Below the pieces are notes generated by a model. The model ran no database searches. It had not been told where the DNA came from and was given only the letters and a program-made list of their open reading frames with translations. From NCBI GenBank assembly GCA_030141605.1, contig JAQGDQ010000080.1, forward strand, positions 310,001-374,000: 64,000 nucleotides of DNA. Reading direction: 5' to 3'. Below are positions 1-11,984 of this stretch, one piece after another. The translations under genes were made by a program, and so were the position numbers. The first letter of the stretch is position 1. Every line of letters begins with the position of its first letter. The stretch comes from Tubiluchus corallicola. Taxonomy: Eukaryota; Priapulida; Priapulimorpha; Priapulimorphida; Tubiluchidae.

Positions 1-2745
1 AATAATAATTGTTAATTTTAACTTTATTGCAAAAAAACTTTTATAAATGCACATTCTTCAGATAGTAACTTTGTCAACAATTAAGTCAAACACAAAAATT
101 GATAACCCCTTACGAAAAAATTCTGCAACAATACAGTTTTATTTACACTGTATTTTAACTTTAAATAAGCTTGATCCAGTACATAATTATCACGCTTATA
201 CTTACCTACTGTTTAAAGGCTGACTGGTATGTTATCGTTGCAGAAGGCTGTCTTTTATTCGAACTTCTTTCACGAGCGTTAGAATGGCTGCAGATCGAGG
301 TCTTTTAAATTTGTAATGGACATTAATTGTCACGAAATTACAATGTTTTCTTTTAGACGATCACAGCGATTTTTCTTTGGACCGAATCTCAGACAATTCG
401 CGAATAATACTGTTTTTGCTAACCTATTTCTAAACATGGGAATAATACAAAACGTCATATCGAATTTTCATCGATACACAAAACACTGTTTTCGTACGTG
501 TTTGTCTGCATCTGTGTTTTCGCTAAATCAGCAAGTTGTTTTAACACAAGAAAGTTCTTAATAAATGAAAAAATTCTTACAAATAGAGTTACATTCTTAT
601 AGGTTTCCAGTTCCTACAATTTCACAGTTTTTAAGCAAACATTTAAACATGTGCTAGAAGGAAATGTAAGAAGCATTTTTGTCTTTTGAATTACACCTGC
701 TCTGCTTTAGTTAGACACTTGATGAGATAGATTGTTTAATGCGATCAGTTCTTTCTTGTCTATGCAGAGTTATATCAACTCGATAAACATATAAAAAATT
801 TGATGTGAATCATGTGATAACATGTAAATTATTTCTTGATCATGTATTAAATTGAGTTGTTAAAATTGCTGTAAATAAATGAGAGCTGATAAAATTCTCA
901 CGCAAAAGACGCGAATCGTAAATTAATGACAAGTTCCTGATTAAACTGCTATGGCATCACATGCATGTGATAAATAGTGCAATAAAATTTTCAAATAAAA
1001 ACGCCTAGCGATTCTACGTCAAGGCAGATAGCAATAATAAAAGAAGAGAGAGGCACTCAACTGTTAGACCACAGCACACATATACAAAAATAAATTTAAT
1101 CGCGCAACGATTTACATGAACCGAGAACAGTTAAATCTCTGGACGAATTACTTTCAATTTATATTCAACTTCAATTAAGGGGCGTAACAATTTCTTAATG
1201 TGATTTGAACGTGTAGGCAGCCGCACATTACCGTAAACCATCAGCCAATTTTACAGCGGGCTTTCAAACAGGACCCTAATGTCAAAAATATTATTGAGGG
1301 CCTAAAGTTACAATTATTCAAATTTTGATACCAAATTTGAAAGACAGGAAATGTGAAATACAGCCTAGATTAGAATTAGGAGCCTCCTTATGAAGCGTCA
1401 CTTTATAGGCCAATCAGCCATTATTCTAAAATTTGGCTAATTTACAAATTAATCATAAAATAATGTATTATTGTAATGCAACAGTCATATAAAATTTACT
1501 GTAAGAATTATTGGATTCAATGAATTCCAGGTAGCAATTGATGCTATATTTATAAAAAATTGTTTTGTATTATTATAATGTAGAAAAGGTTTAATTAACA
1601 AACTCTTAATGTGAATTTAATTTTAATTACAGATTTGTCAGTTAAGAATGGTTTAGAATGATTGAACCAAAGCGTTCTGTTTTAAATACACCTAAAAAAT
1701 TAATCAGTGGCGTCACCTATTCAGGGATGTACCTCGGGCAGAAAAATTGTGGAGATTAGATTCAGAGAACACGTCGATCCTCTTGAGAACCGAAATGAGA
1801 ATCCCACAGGAATGAATCAGTAGACGATCAAATATTTTTAATTTTTTGCGGTGAATAACGACTCCAAACAATATTAATTTCATGCTATTTTATATGGTAT
1901 ACTACAAAATGAAGAAAAAACACAGCTAACAATATTATCAGATACATCTGAATATATAAGAAAATTCCTAAGTGCAGGCATCAGTTGAATTTCCTCCTGA
2001 CATCTTTATTTTTTACAGTCTAACTCCAATTTTAGTATAGTAAACGCAAGCCCTCTTTCTGAACTGTAGCCCAGTACGTACATGTTGTCATAGCAGCGCA
2101 TTGCCTCTGTGCATTTAGGATTTCACATGTATATGTGATGTGTTGCCCTGATTTCGAAGACAGTATTCATATTGTCGTGTAGGCAATTATAGGTACGATC
2201 TAAAACCACTATTATGCAGCTCCCCAGTTTGATACCTAATGGATATTATATTCTTAACTCGATAAAAAATTACCAGTAGAACATATTAAAGAAGTTTGGA
2301 GATCTATCACATCAAAGAAGCAATTTATTGAAGCACGTGTACACTTAATACATCAAGAGTGCTTTAGAAGAACATAAATGAGCAATAAAAACTGAAAAAA
2401 ATTGAGCCAGTATCACACAAATTTGAATTCTTTTTTCTTACTTTAAAGATACTGCTGCTAATTGACACTGAATTAACAGTGCAGAAAACAAGCAAGCATA
2501 CTTAAATTACAGTCTTATAATCCAAAATGTATAATCTTAAATTGCATGGCTGCACTTTATCAAATGTCAAACTGTAAAGAGCTAACAAAGAAGGATTGTC
2601 AGTACAAGATTAATAACCGGCCAATTAGAAAAATACATGCAAACAGCTTATCCTTAAACATAGCCTCTTATTTATAACAAAATTATACAAGAAAATATGT
2701 TTGCATACATTTATGTCTGACTTTTGGCACATATAATATTGATTC
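1..2745. other. Intergenic region, no supported gene
   Basis: The stretch is AT-rich with frequent stops in all frames. The longest open frame (316-561, plus) has no recognisable domain and its codon use looks like background. The only structured content I can support is the decayed PDCD2L exon copy at about 1805-2065, listed separately. No promoter or RNA gene is visible. Confidence 0.6.
1805..2065 (-). pseudogene. Decayed duplicate of PDCD2L exon 5 and its 3' intron
   Basis: About 200 bases here align, with many substitutions and small indels, to 3297-3570, which spans the end of PDCD2L exon 5 and the following intron. On the minus strand the copy still reads EIQLMPAL followed by NFL, as in the real exon (EIQLMPALVNFL). 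The upstream half is scrambled, and the splice donor that is G|GTAATA in the gene reads GATAATA here, so it could not be used. It lies about 700 bases beyond the PDCD2L stop in the same orientation, as expected for an old partial tandem duplication. I see no copy of the last exon beside it. Confidence 0.7.
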
Positions 2746-2751
2746 TTTATT
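2746..2751 (-). terminator. Likely PDCD2L polyadenylation signal (AATAAA)
   Basis: A canonical AATAAA hexamer on the minus strand lies 27 bases after the PDCD2L stop codon, the first such site downstream. This gives a very short 3' UTR. Assignment is by position only. Confidence 0.5.
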
Positions 2752-2777
2752 GTGGTATAAAAAATAATAATAAATGG

Positions 2778-5700
2778 TCATGCAGTAATATTTGAAAGGA
2801 GCTTGTCATAAGGATCAGGTTGTAAGATAATGTGTTCTTCCTTGTAACAGTCATTCTCAGTCCAGCAGCTGCTTATACAAGTCAGTATCATCACAGTTCC
2901 AAATTCTATGGGCGTTCCTAAATAATGACAAAAAATTGTATAATAATAACATTATTGTGCATTTGAAACATAAAATTACTGAGCATTTTAAAAAACTTTT
3001 GGAAATAATGACAGTGTCGATATTTGGAATTAGGACTGAACTGGACATGGTATTCTATTTTGGTGGGTCCTTTTCAACTTGCTTTGCTTTGAGATGCTTG
3101 CTTTGAAAGAAAGGCATGTTGCAGTCATAGTTTGTACATGAAGGCAGGATAAGAATGATGTTTTTATGGTTGTTGAACTAGCAAAGTAGGACATTGTCAT
3201 TGTTTGTGAACTGCCTAAGTAACTGGTCACAGCAGTTGTATAGATGATTATTACAATTATATTTATATATCTTATGTCATTGCAGAACTATGAATTAGTA
3301 GACAATCAGAGGTTTATTCAATTTTTTGCAGTGAATAATGGCAGCAAACAATATTAATTTCTTCTCTATTTATGCCCAATATTACAAAATAAACATAGCT
3401 AATAATATTACCAGACACATCTGGATATTTAAGAAAATTCACAAGTGCAGGCATCAATTGAATTTCCACTTGGCACTTTGATCCGCAGCTATCACATACA
3501 GCAGCAAGCTTCTCAGAATCTTCTTTATTTGGATCACATATGAAGAGTGGATTTCCTTTCCAACTGTATCTGTGAACGTTGATCAAGACATTACATTCAA
3601 AAACCACATTGACTACAGCAAACAACAAATTTTTAAGCCTAGGAGAAAATTAAGTCATTTTACTAAAAATCTGATTTACTCTCAGAAAGATTGTCACATC
3701 TGCATAACTTGGATTAGATTAACATTTCTATTAACTCACATGAGTTAAGTATAAGGAAAATATGAGTGCCAGTACACAATAAAAGTTATAAGACTTGTAC
3801 TGACGTCCATCAACAGAGATAGTAGATAGGAGTGAAGTACAATTGACTACACACTATACACATTGACTATACTGCAACAAGCACAGTGAGCCGCATAAAT
3901 TTAAATACATTCTAAAACTTACTCTAGTATGATAATGTACCACTGCAGTTATGCAGATACATGTATATATAAAAACAAGAAATGACAAGTAAATAGTCAT
4001 TCAAAGTCATTCAAGGAGAGCACCCAGTCAAGCATCCACCATAATAAAATCTCCACCCACAGACTGATTTAGATCATGAAGTGGTCTAAAGATTATTAAA
4101 AGTCTTAAGGATGTTACTTCAGTTTTGTTAACACATGATGCAACATCCAGGAAAGAGAATAATAATAATGGCGCCATGTAATAATTTAGGTTGAAATAAA
4201 GTATGTTTTAATCTTTAAATGTGAAAGCAACCCTGCTGGCTGCTTACTTAACATCGAATCTTACATAATGAGTATTATAGTAGAGAATTTGTGTGTTGTT
4301 TATTGAACTTTCAAGTTTTTGGATGTGCTACTTTAGCAGAATTAGCATCAACAAAGCACCAAGGAAAATTGTGTCCACTCAGTGTATTCTAACTTAATAG
4401 CAGATTACTATAAATGATTATAGATTTTAGGTGTTTAGCATTTTTCGTGAGTATTTCATACCAGAGTATTTAGGATCAAAGACACAAACTTTGGTCAGTT
4501 TGCCTCAATATCAAAGACCTTATATTTTGAACCAGAGCTACTTTATAGCAAAACACCAAGTGAGGATCAGAGTGCATACTAGTAGAAGCAAACAACCGAC
4601 AGTGAATTATTGCTTACGCACGTGATATGGAATTCCTAATAAATGGCACAGTTCCCATCGAGAGCACATAGTGATCAAATAGAGATAATCATGTGCTGTT
4701 TACCAATAGCTAATGGATGGATCAGTTGCACACAAAAATGCGAATTTCAGCTAGTGAGTTCTAAACTTATAAAATTTCATACAACAGGATGTGTAATTCA
4801 GTAGACGATTACATGAATGTAAATGTTCCGGAGTATTATAAATTAAAGATAATTAGTCTTTATTACAAGTTCCTAATCCTAGTTGGCCGTAAATTCAATT
4901 AATTAGCGATCGCTATAACAAGCACCTATAGCTGAAATGAATAGTGGTAATCTGTAATTTCACAACTCATCGAAGAAACACTGTAATGGCACTCAGTAGG
5001 TATACACCACCAAAATAGGATAAGGCATCTTGTGGAGTAGGTCTAAAAAATAGGTTGGTGTAATTTTTATCAGCGAGCATCGCAGGTGTAAAATAACCGA
5101 TACACTGATTTCTTATTACTCCCAATATATGCTTATGTTAAGCATCAAGTTTCCTTAGTCATCCACTTTCAATTCATGTTAATTTGGAAACACGGAATGC
5201 TAAAATCATCAACCACTAATGCTACACTCACCAATGATCAATGGTGCACACAATTTCCACATAGTATTTTTACAGTTTGATGCAGAAATCCAGCACTTGC
5301 CATTATTATCACCAGTCTGATCATTTTTGATAACTTATGAAACAACGGCTTTGGCAAAGATCCAAAAATTTTAACATGACAGGAGAGAAACACGTGTAGT
5401 AAGATAACACATCTTAAATGCAGAAATAAAAAAATATTCTTGAGGTACAATATGGAATATGTGTAATAAAGATGCAGGTGGCTTATAATCATTATGCGTA
5501 AGAAAAAAAGTTGAAATTGATACCTAATGCACTGCTCAGAACAAAGCCGTATTCTTTTGAAAAATCTATGGGTGCTTCTGTCTTCATGCCTTGCTTGACC
5601 GGATTCATATAATTCAGCAGGGTTATCAGTTTTACTAAAACAAAATAAATGGAAATCTTCATAATTTCATTATTCAATGTTAAAATAAATTAGGGAAAAT

Positions 5701-8190
5701 AATATTGCATGTATGTCAATTTAAATTTTATTATTTAACTTGACAGTCAGTCATGATATTTTACATCAATATTGTACCTGAATGTGTCTAAAAATACTGA
5801 CAGATCTGTTTCTTCTTCTTTTTCATAAACCGTCAGAAGCTGTCTGATATGACTACCTTCATTCTTATTGACTTCTCTTTTTTCTGTAGGCTCTTCAATC
5901 ACAGTAACATGATAAGCTTGTAAGTATGAGCAACCAGACAACAAAGGTGTGGAATTAAGTTCTGATAAAAGCCCTGAATGTGGCACACTTTCTGGAATTA
6001 TATTTTTCTTTCTTGTGTGAGAAATGCTAGCCTCAGGACATTCTTCAACAATATTATTTTGCACATTTGCTGATGCACATTTCTTAACATGACAACTGTT
6101 GCTATGGTCTACAGACAAATCATTTAAATTGCAACAAAGTGCATTTGACATATATTCAGCTAATGGTTCGACACTGGAAGTGTCATCAGGAACACCCCAA
6201 TCATCAGCATTATCGATCCAATCTGATACTGCTTCAGAATCCACAGAAGCAAATGCACCGACTCCTAAAGAAGTCTGATTGGATGGGTTATCTAAACATT
6301 GACAACGAATAGCCTTCCACCTAAAAAAAATAAAACCCAAGACTTTAGCATAGAGTGGATAATTCGTGGCTTTTTGTAGTTATTTTCTTTCTGTCAGTAG
6401 CAGTTTTCTCTGTTCTATTTTGGCTGATAAACTACAAGTGACCTTTAAGAACAAGCTCAGTTATAGTCTGCTCAGATACTGATACAAGTTAAGCTGAAAT
6501 GTGATGGTAATACTTATATTTCAACATATATGTGCTGAATATGTTAATGGCATACACGCATGTCATCAATGGTATTGGATATGATTGTTACAACTACTAA
6601 CCTGCTAACATAAATAAGTTAAATTGCTTGAAACATTTAAGTAACCAAATTTTTCCAAAGCTACAAGGACTTCAAGATACTTATGGATGAAATTTAGTTT
6701 GACCACCATCTCGTCATATTCAGCATTGTCAAGATCAACATTATCAAGCCACAATGATATTCCATTAATTATAAACATAGTTCTTGAAGGCTAAATGATA
6801 AAAGACTGTTTTTTGCAGCACTTTGTTGCTGAAGAATGAACTGGGGATGGGCAAAATTTATTCACAGCAAATTTGGCCTAAAATATGTTTGTGTAACAGT
6901 ATAAAACAGACAATTTTTGTTTCAATGAACTACACAAATGCCCAGTAAAAATGCAAATTCACGTTGGTGCCAATTAAAAGTTAAAGAATTCATATTTACT
7001 ATAAAATCTTACCCTTGAGCATTCTTGTGGCAAGACTGAGACATACAAGCAAAGATGTATATAGTTCGATGATAATCAGAACCCTCTAATGGACAATAAA
7101 TTTGCACAACCAGTAGCAAAGGCTTGTTACAAAGAGGACAAATTGTCGTTACTGAATTAGACATCCATGCCTAAAGCATCACAAAAATGACTGAATTACG
7201 ATAGTTTTTCCATTTTGCAACCAGTTAACAAGTTCACTCATGTTTTTAATACTTTCATAATCAGCATAAACAAGAATATGAATGTGGAATTTCAAGACCG
7301 ACAAGAGGTCCAACAACACTTAGCCATGAAACAACATAGTTTTTTGTACTTTGTATAAGTACTTTTCCCATAAATTCGGCAGTATGACAAGGATGAATTT
7401 GGTAAAATGGCTTCAACAGGAATGGATGCTCTTGTTGTGTAACAAAAGAATGTTTATCAATCAAAGTAGATGAATTGGAAAACTGCCAAACATCAGCCAA
7501 AGGTAGCAAACTGCCATTTTGCTTCCATATATTAAAGTATAATACAGGCACATTGTAGCTCATACTGTATATTACATGATAATCAAATGTCAACATGGTT
7601 TGGTCAGTGCTCCTACAAAACACACTCAAATCTTCTTCATCAGAGAAGTCTTCTAACACAATGTCAGCTGCATTGTTACTTTGCACATTAAAACTTCTAC
7701 GAATTCTTTTGCTTATGAATCCAGCTGTGCCTCCAATTGTTTCCCACTTCCAAAAATCTGAAACCTTATTTGAATGACCAATTAATTCAAAACAATTCTG
7801 ACAGAATTCTTCCGATGTTAAAGTTGATGTCTTAGTGGTTAATGAAGCCATGATCGCAATAATCTTACAACAATCACCATACTAGCAAATTAAACAGTTT
7901 GAATGGCACATCTATTAACAGCTTCTAACAAATGTCACTTTCATCAAAAGAGTTTGCCACCAGAAGACACGCGGCGCACAAGAAATCTAAGCTGAATATA
8001 CAAACAAATAACTATCCATGATTTAACTCGCACTGCGAAAAAAGCACAGATTATTAAATTCGCACCTCTGTTTCAAGCAATACACATTTTTACTTACTGG
8101 ATTTCCTCCTATCTGATTTGTAGTGAAAGTAATACTTTCAAGCTCTGAAGTCGATATTTCGACGTCAGCCAAGCCAAGTAATTCAGACAT
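2778..8190 (-). CDS. PDCD2L: PDCD2L (programmed cell death 2-like), six exons
   Basis: The family acts as a chaperone/adaptor for 40S ribosomal protein uS5 and shuttles through CRM1 in late 40S export. Exons on the minus strand: 8190-8098, 7170-7013, 6320-5778, 5634-5524, 3569-3412, 2917-2778. All introns are GT-AG, phases agree, and the product is 400 residues (human about 358). Seen in the protein: N-terminal LLGL...IGGNP (res 5-31); the zinc-binding CPLC...VQIYCPLEGS...FAC segment (about 42-75) joining to GWKAIRCQCL; a long acidic low-complexity middle (about 95-250); then YSWKGNPLF (303-311), CDSCGS, QLMPALVNFL and EFGTVMILTC in the C-terminal PDCD2_C domain. Intron 1 holds the complete ATG10 gene. 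The start is the only ATG in frame before the conserved LLGL. Homology is clear; the middle exon is poorly conserved. Confidence 0.93.
7261..7851 (-). CDS. ATG10: ATG10, E2-like enzyme for ATG12-ATG5 conjugation, intronless
   Basis: ATG10 receives ATG12 from the E1-like ATG7 and transfers it to ATG5, a cytosolic step needed for autophagosome formation. The single open frame codes for 196 residues (human 220). Diagnostic motifs are FDYHVIYSMSYNVPVLYFN (res 89-107), the catalytic motif HPCHTAEFM with Cys155 as the predicted thioester cysteine, and SWLSVVGPLVGLEIP near the C-terminus. The N-terminal FWKWE segment (33-37) is also family-typical. The gene lies on the same strand as PDCD2L, wholly inside its intron 1: it starts 247 bases after the exon 1 donor and ends about 90 bases before exon 2. 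No intron, poly-A tract or target duplication is visible, so retrocopy origin is only a possibility. The frame is intact and all key residues are present, so it is probably functional. Confidence 0.92.
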   Translation of the reverse strand: MASLTTKTSTLTSEEFCQNCFELIGHSNKVSDFWKWETIGGTAGFISKRIRRSFNVQSNNAADIVLEDFSDEEDLSVFCRSTDQTMLTFDYHVIYSMSYNVPVLYFNIWKQNGSLLPLADVWQFSNSSTLIDKHSFVTQQEHPFLLKPFYQIHPCHTAEFMGKVLIQSTKNYVVSWLSVVGPLVGLEIPHSYSCLC

Positions 8191-8979
8191 TCTAACTTCT
8201 CGCGTATGTCTTATTCCTTCCGCAAAACTTGTGGCTGCTTAAATATTCATAATCAATAATGAATATCGAAGAACTCTGCACATTTGATAGTGTGGCCTTG
8301 CTAAATTGACTTGTTATAAAATCATCATTAGGGTGTCCATTACGTCTGCTGTAAACATTGAGCGGAGAGAATTCTAATATAAACGAAATCTGCAAAGAAT
8401 TATAAAATCACTGTAACAATAACATATACGTATATCATCATCATCGTAAGCCCATTAAGTCTATTGTAATATGTTATCGTTCTTACAAGCATAAGCGGAG
8501 ATCTTTGGGTAAGCGAATAATTGTCATTGAACCGCAGCACAGATTGTTGCAGTGACTACTTTATACAGTGAAACGTGTCTGCGGAAAATAAAATAAAAAA
8601 ATTTATAAACCTATATAAAAAAATAAAAGAACCTTGGACAAGAAAAATAAAAAGACGCCGTTTAAGATGGATCGGGTATGTGCTTTGACCTGATGACAGT
8701 GAAGATAAGTCTTCAACAAACCCATATAATCAGGCAAAAAACCTGCAGGAGGACAAAATTTAATGTTTACATAATGTTTGAACGAAAAAATGTAAATATT
8801 TCAGCACTGATCCTTTGCGATAAATGCACTTGTGACAATACAATAGTATTGGCATAGGGAAGTGAACAGAATCATATCCCTAGACCTATGATTCATTGGA
8901 TGATGATAGTGATGATGATGTAGCCAATCACTCAATGGTCTGAAGTCGAATAATTGTAATCACGCAGAGATGCAGAGAT
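8191..8979. other. PDCD2L upstream region, no gene seen
   Basis: This holds the presumed PDCD2L promoter, which would also serve ATG10 if the two are co-transcribed. I see no clear TATA box or initiator, and no coding frame with recognisable features. A short ATGATG-type low-complexity run lies near 8900-8920. Confidence 0.4.
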
Positions 8980-9383
8980 TAGGGGTGAGCATTGAATGTT
9001 CGAGTTCGAACGAGTTTTTTAGTTCGAATTCGATTCGAACCTAAAATTATAGATTCGAATAATTCAGCACTTCAGCCACAGGCATTTTTATCATTAAAAT
9101 GTTTGAAACGGCATGCAATTAGTACAATTTAGCTGCAGTTTCTCTGCAAATTTTTTAACAAACTAATAATGGTTTTACTGCAGAACAAAATCAAGTGATG
9201 TGCATAACTTTGTAAGACCACTCTTTACTACTGGTTCGAAAACTTGTTCGAAAATCTTTCAAACTCAATTAGAATTTGATTCGGATTCGATATACCGATA
9301 TTCGGTTTGATTCAAATTCGAAAGTCACAAATTCGATTCGATTCGATTCGAATTCGCTTTTTAATAGAGAATGCTCACCCCTA
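8980..9383. mobile_element. Non-autonomous hAT-type MITE, copy 1
   Basis: The element begins TAGGGGTGAGCATT and ends AATGCTCACCCCTA, perfect 14-base terminal inverted repeats. It is flanked by an 8-base target duplication that matches at 7 of 8 positions (gcagagat at 8972-8979, tcagagat at 9384-9391). TIR sequence and 8-bp duplication fit the hAT superfamily. Both ends carry ATTCGA-rich subterminal arrays, and the middle has no transposase frame. Related copies lie at 11210-11593 and about 49620-49882. Confidence 0.85.
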
Positions 9384-9391
9384 TCAGAGAT

Positions 9392-11209
9392 AGATTCAAG
9401 AACAAAACACAAAAACAAAAAGTTCAAAAAATGTAAAACCTATGATAACCAATGTTTTATTGTTCATTGTTTATACTGTTTATGGACAGTATGTTGTCCA
9501 TTCTGACATTAATACACCAATGAGAAAGTTCTGTCAGTTTGGAGTTCCATACAATAACTAACTGGGAGTGCATGGTCATGCACACACAACCACGCATGTT
9601 CAGCACACATCAGTACATCTCCTTCTCTATACAAGTTATATTTCACATAGTAACTACTATATATAATTAACTATGCAGTTATGCTACTTGAATTGCAAGA
9701 CATTGCCAGAAGGATATTTCTACAAAGTGTAAGTAACTTATGCACTAATAAAATAATGCACTGGAATCATAATAACAAATGCACATAAAATTCTTATTTT
9801 ACATGTGATCAGTCTTGCATATTTCTTGCAGCTTTCTGGTTTCTGCAAGTCAACGTCCAGTTAGGGGGTACGATATCTTTTGTTGTTGCATTACTTTTCT
9901 TTTGCTTTGGCTCGTGATGACGTACACATAGTAGAGTACAAAAGTGCTATGTAGATCAAACAGCTAGGGGTAAATAAGAAGGAAGTTTATTGAAGAGGAG
10001 ATCAAGAAAGCAATTTGATGATATAATGGGACACATCAGTATACATCTAAAATCAGCATAACCATCATAATCATTGTTTTGCATTCGAGAGCTAGTTAAT
10101 TATTACTTCTGCAATAATACTGTATACACGCCATGAGCTGCTATTTGAAATCTTTAGTGTTTATCAGCTTAAAGATTATAGTTTAAATCATGAGTACAAG
10201 TCATAGAGTTTTCACAGAGGTATCACAAATAAAAAGCTATGTAACCTGCTAAACATTCGTCGGCGAGCTCCATTGCTGTTCTTGATAATGTATTAGTGTT
10301 CCCATTAGACCAAAGCATCACAGAATCACTTGACAATCTATTAGGCTTTCAATATTATTTAAGTGTAGAAGGCCCGCACGTATTGCTCATAAGTCTGCAG
10401 TCTTGAGAGATATATGATCAAAGTCTCGAAAGAGTCAAACTCAAGTTCCGTTGACACATCTTGCAGATGTTTCACAAGCTTATACCTTTTGAATCCTGAT
10501 CATAGGTTTGTTACTGGATCATCTTAGTCTCTATTCTGTCATCCAGGATATAGCTTCCAATGTGTTAGCCACTAAGTCTGCGATATTGAAATCTGGTGAA
10601 TTTCCAAGCTATTAGATTTGCATTAAAATTGATGTGTGAAACGCATAAAGTTTGCACGCTAAAATTAACATTATGATACATTAATAATATTGGAATTTTA
10701 AAATAATTGTTTCTGCAATTCTTTAATGTAATAATAATTATTGTTCAAGTACTGTTGCACTTTGTATCTGTCTCCTCTAGCAAAATAAAATTATGTTTCA
10801 CCATTTATTGTAGATAATGATGGAGACGGCAGAAGGAAAGAAAATGCAGCAGGTATCACATGCTCATTTTCATTATCTTAATTACAAAAACATTTAATAG
10901 TGTATGTTTTTTCGCAAAAACGGTTCATTCTTAGTAAGAAGGAATTTCATTGTAGGTACTATAATGATTCTAATGTTTTCCGAGTACTGATTATGTGCAA
11001 AAGACGTGACTGATTAAGTCTTACAGCCAATGTAAATATCGAACAACCTATTGTCTTTTTTCCCACTACTTCCATTAACACATCCATCTTCCTTTCCTGC
11101 ATCATCTGTCTTTTCACCATGTTCTTTTTTGGTTCACATATTAGTGGGCGTATACAAGCTTTTGTTTTTTTACCACACTGCAGTACAATTTTTCTTTTAT
11201 GGTAACAAT
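9392..11209. other. Intergenic region, nothing supported
   Basis: AT-rich sequence without a recognisable gene. A short segment at 10815-10850 is bounded by AG and GT and could be a small exon, but nothing links it to a gene. The minus-strand open frame near 10959-11228 runs into the hAT end and shows no known domain. Confidence 0.4.
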
Positions 11210-11593
11210 TAGGGGTAAGCACCAACATCCGAATTTTTTCATAGTTCGATTTCGATTAGAACCTAAAATTATAGATGCGAATAATCTAGCACTTCAATTG
11301 TATATGTTCTTTCAGTATCATTGAAACATTTGAAGCGTCATGCAAGCGTAATTTACCTGCTATTGCTGTGCAATTTTTTTAAGCAAATTATTAGTGTTTT
11401 TATTGCAGAATAAAATCAAGGAATGTGTATGACCTTTGTGAAACTTCTTTTTACTAACAGTTTGAAAATTTATTCCAAAATCTTTAAAACTGAATTCGAT
11501 TTTCATTCAAAATCTCGAAATTCGGTATGATTCCAGCTTGAAAATCGCAAATTCGATACGAATTTACTTTCTGGCTGAAAATGCTCACCCCCA
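11210..11593. mobile_element. Non-autonomous hAT-type MITE, copy 2
   Basis: This is clearly related to the copy at 8980-9383 along its whole length, including the internal blocks beginning ACCTAAAATTATAGAT and ATTGCAGAATAAAATCAAG. Its ends are degraded (TAGGGGTAAGCA and TGCTCACCCCCA), and the flanking 8-mers gtaacaat and gtaatgag agree only partly. It is older than copy 1 and carries no coding capacity. Confidence 0.75.
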
Positions 11594-11739
11594 GTAATGA
11601 GAGTGTATCATAATTTTAATTATGATGTACATAATAATATATGTAACTTGTTACAATGTATTGAATATTACTATTGCATTGACTGTGATAAAAATAAAAT
11701 TTCTTCTATATTTGTGCAACTTCTTCTTCTTTTGTTGTT

Positions 11740-11984
11740 CTAAACATCCATTGTAGGCAATGAGTCTCCATCCTGTATTAGAGCGCCCAATGTTTCTTGC
11801 CTGTAGCTGTGTAGCTAAATACCTGTGATGCTATTATTATGTTTTGACTCAGCTGTTGTAAATCTTTACTAATTCTTGATATCCAGGTTTTTTGGTTTGC
11901 TGGAGGTCCTTTAGCAAGTTTCAGTGCCTCGTTTAATGCATGCTGGTGTTGCAGCTGCTGTTTCTTAGTTATTTGTGCACGCAT
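11740..11984 (-). CDS. Possible small two-exon gene of unknown function
   Basis: Exon 1 (11984-11823) encodes 54 residues rich in Gln, Lys and Leu, including KKQQLQHQHALNEALKLAK and TWISRISKDLQQLSQNI, which look helical. It ends CAG|GTATTT. A 50-base intron (11822-11773) closes with TACAG, and exon 2 (11772-11740) adds DGDSLPTMDV and a stop, for 64 residues in all. An in-frame TGA lies just before the ATG. The frame-preserving short intron and non-random composition argue for a real gene, but I recognise no family. It could equally be the 3' part of a larger gene or chance. Confidence 0.4.

Noticed and set aside
316-561. 81-residue plus-strand open frame
   Set aside because: No domain, no flanking splice or UTR signals, and AT-rich background codon use.
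7595-7777. Plus-strand open frame opposite ATG10
   Set aside because: Antisense shadow of the conserved ATG10 coding sequence.
10959-11228. 89-residue minus-strand frame
   Set aside because: Its start lies within the hAT MITE terminus and the rest has no known domain or exon boundaries.
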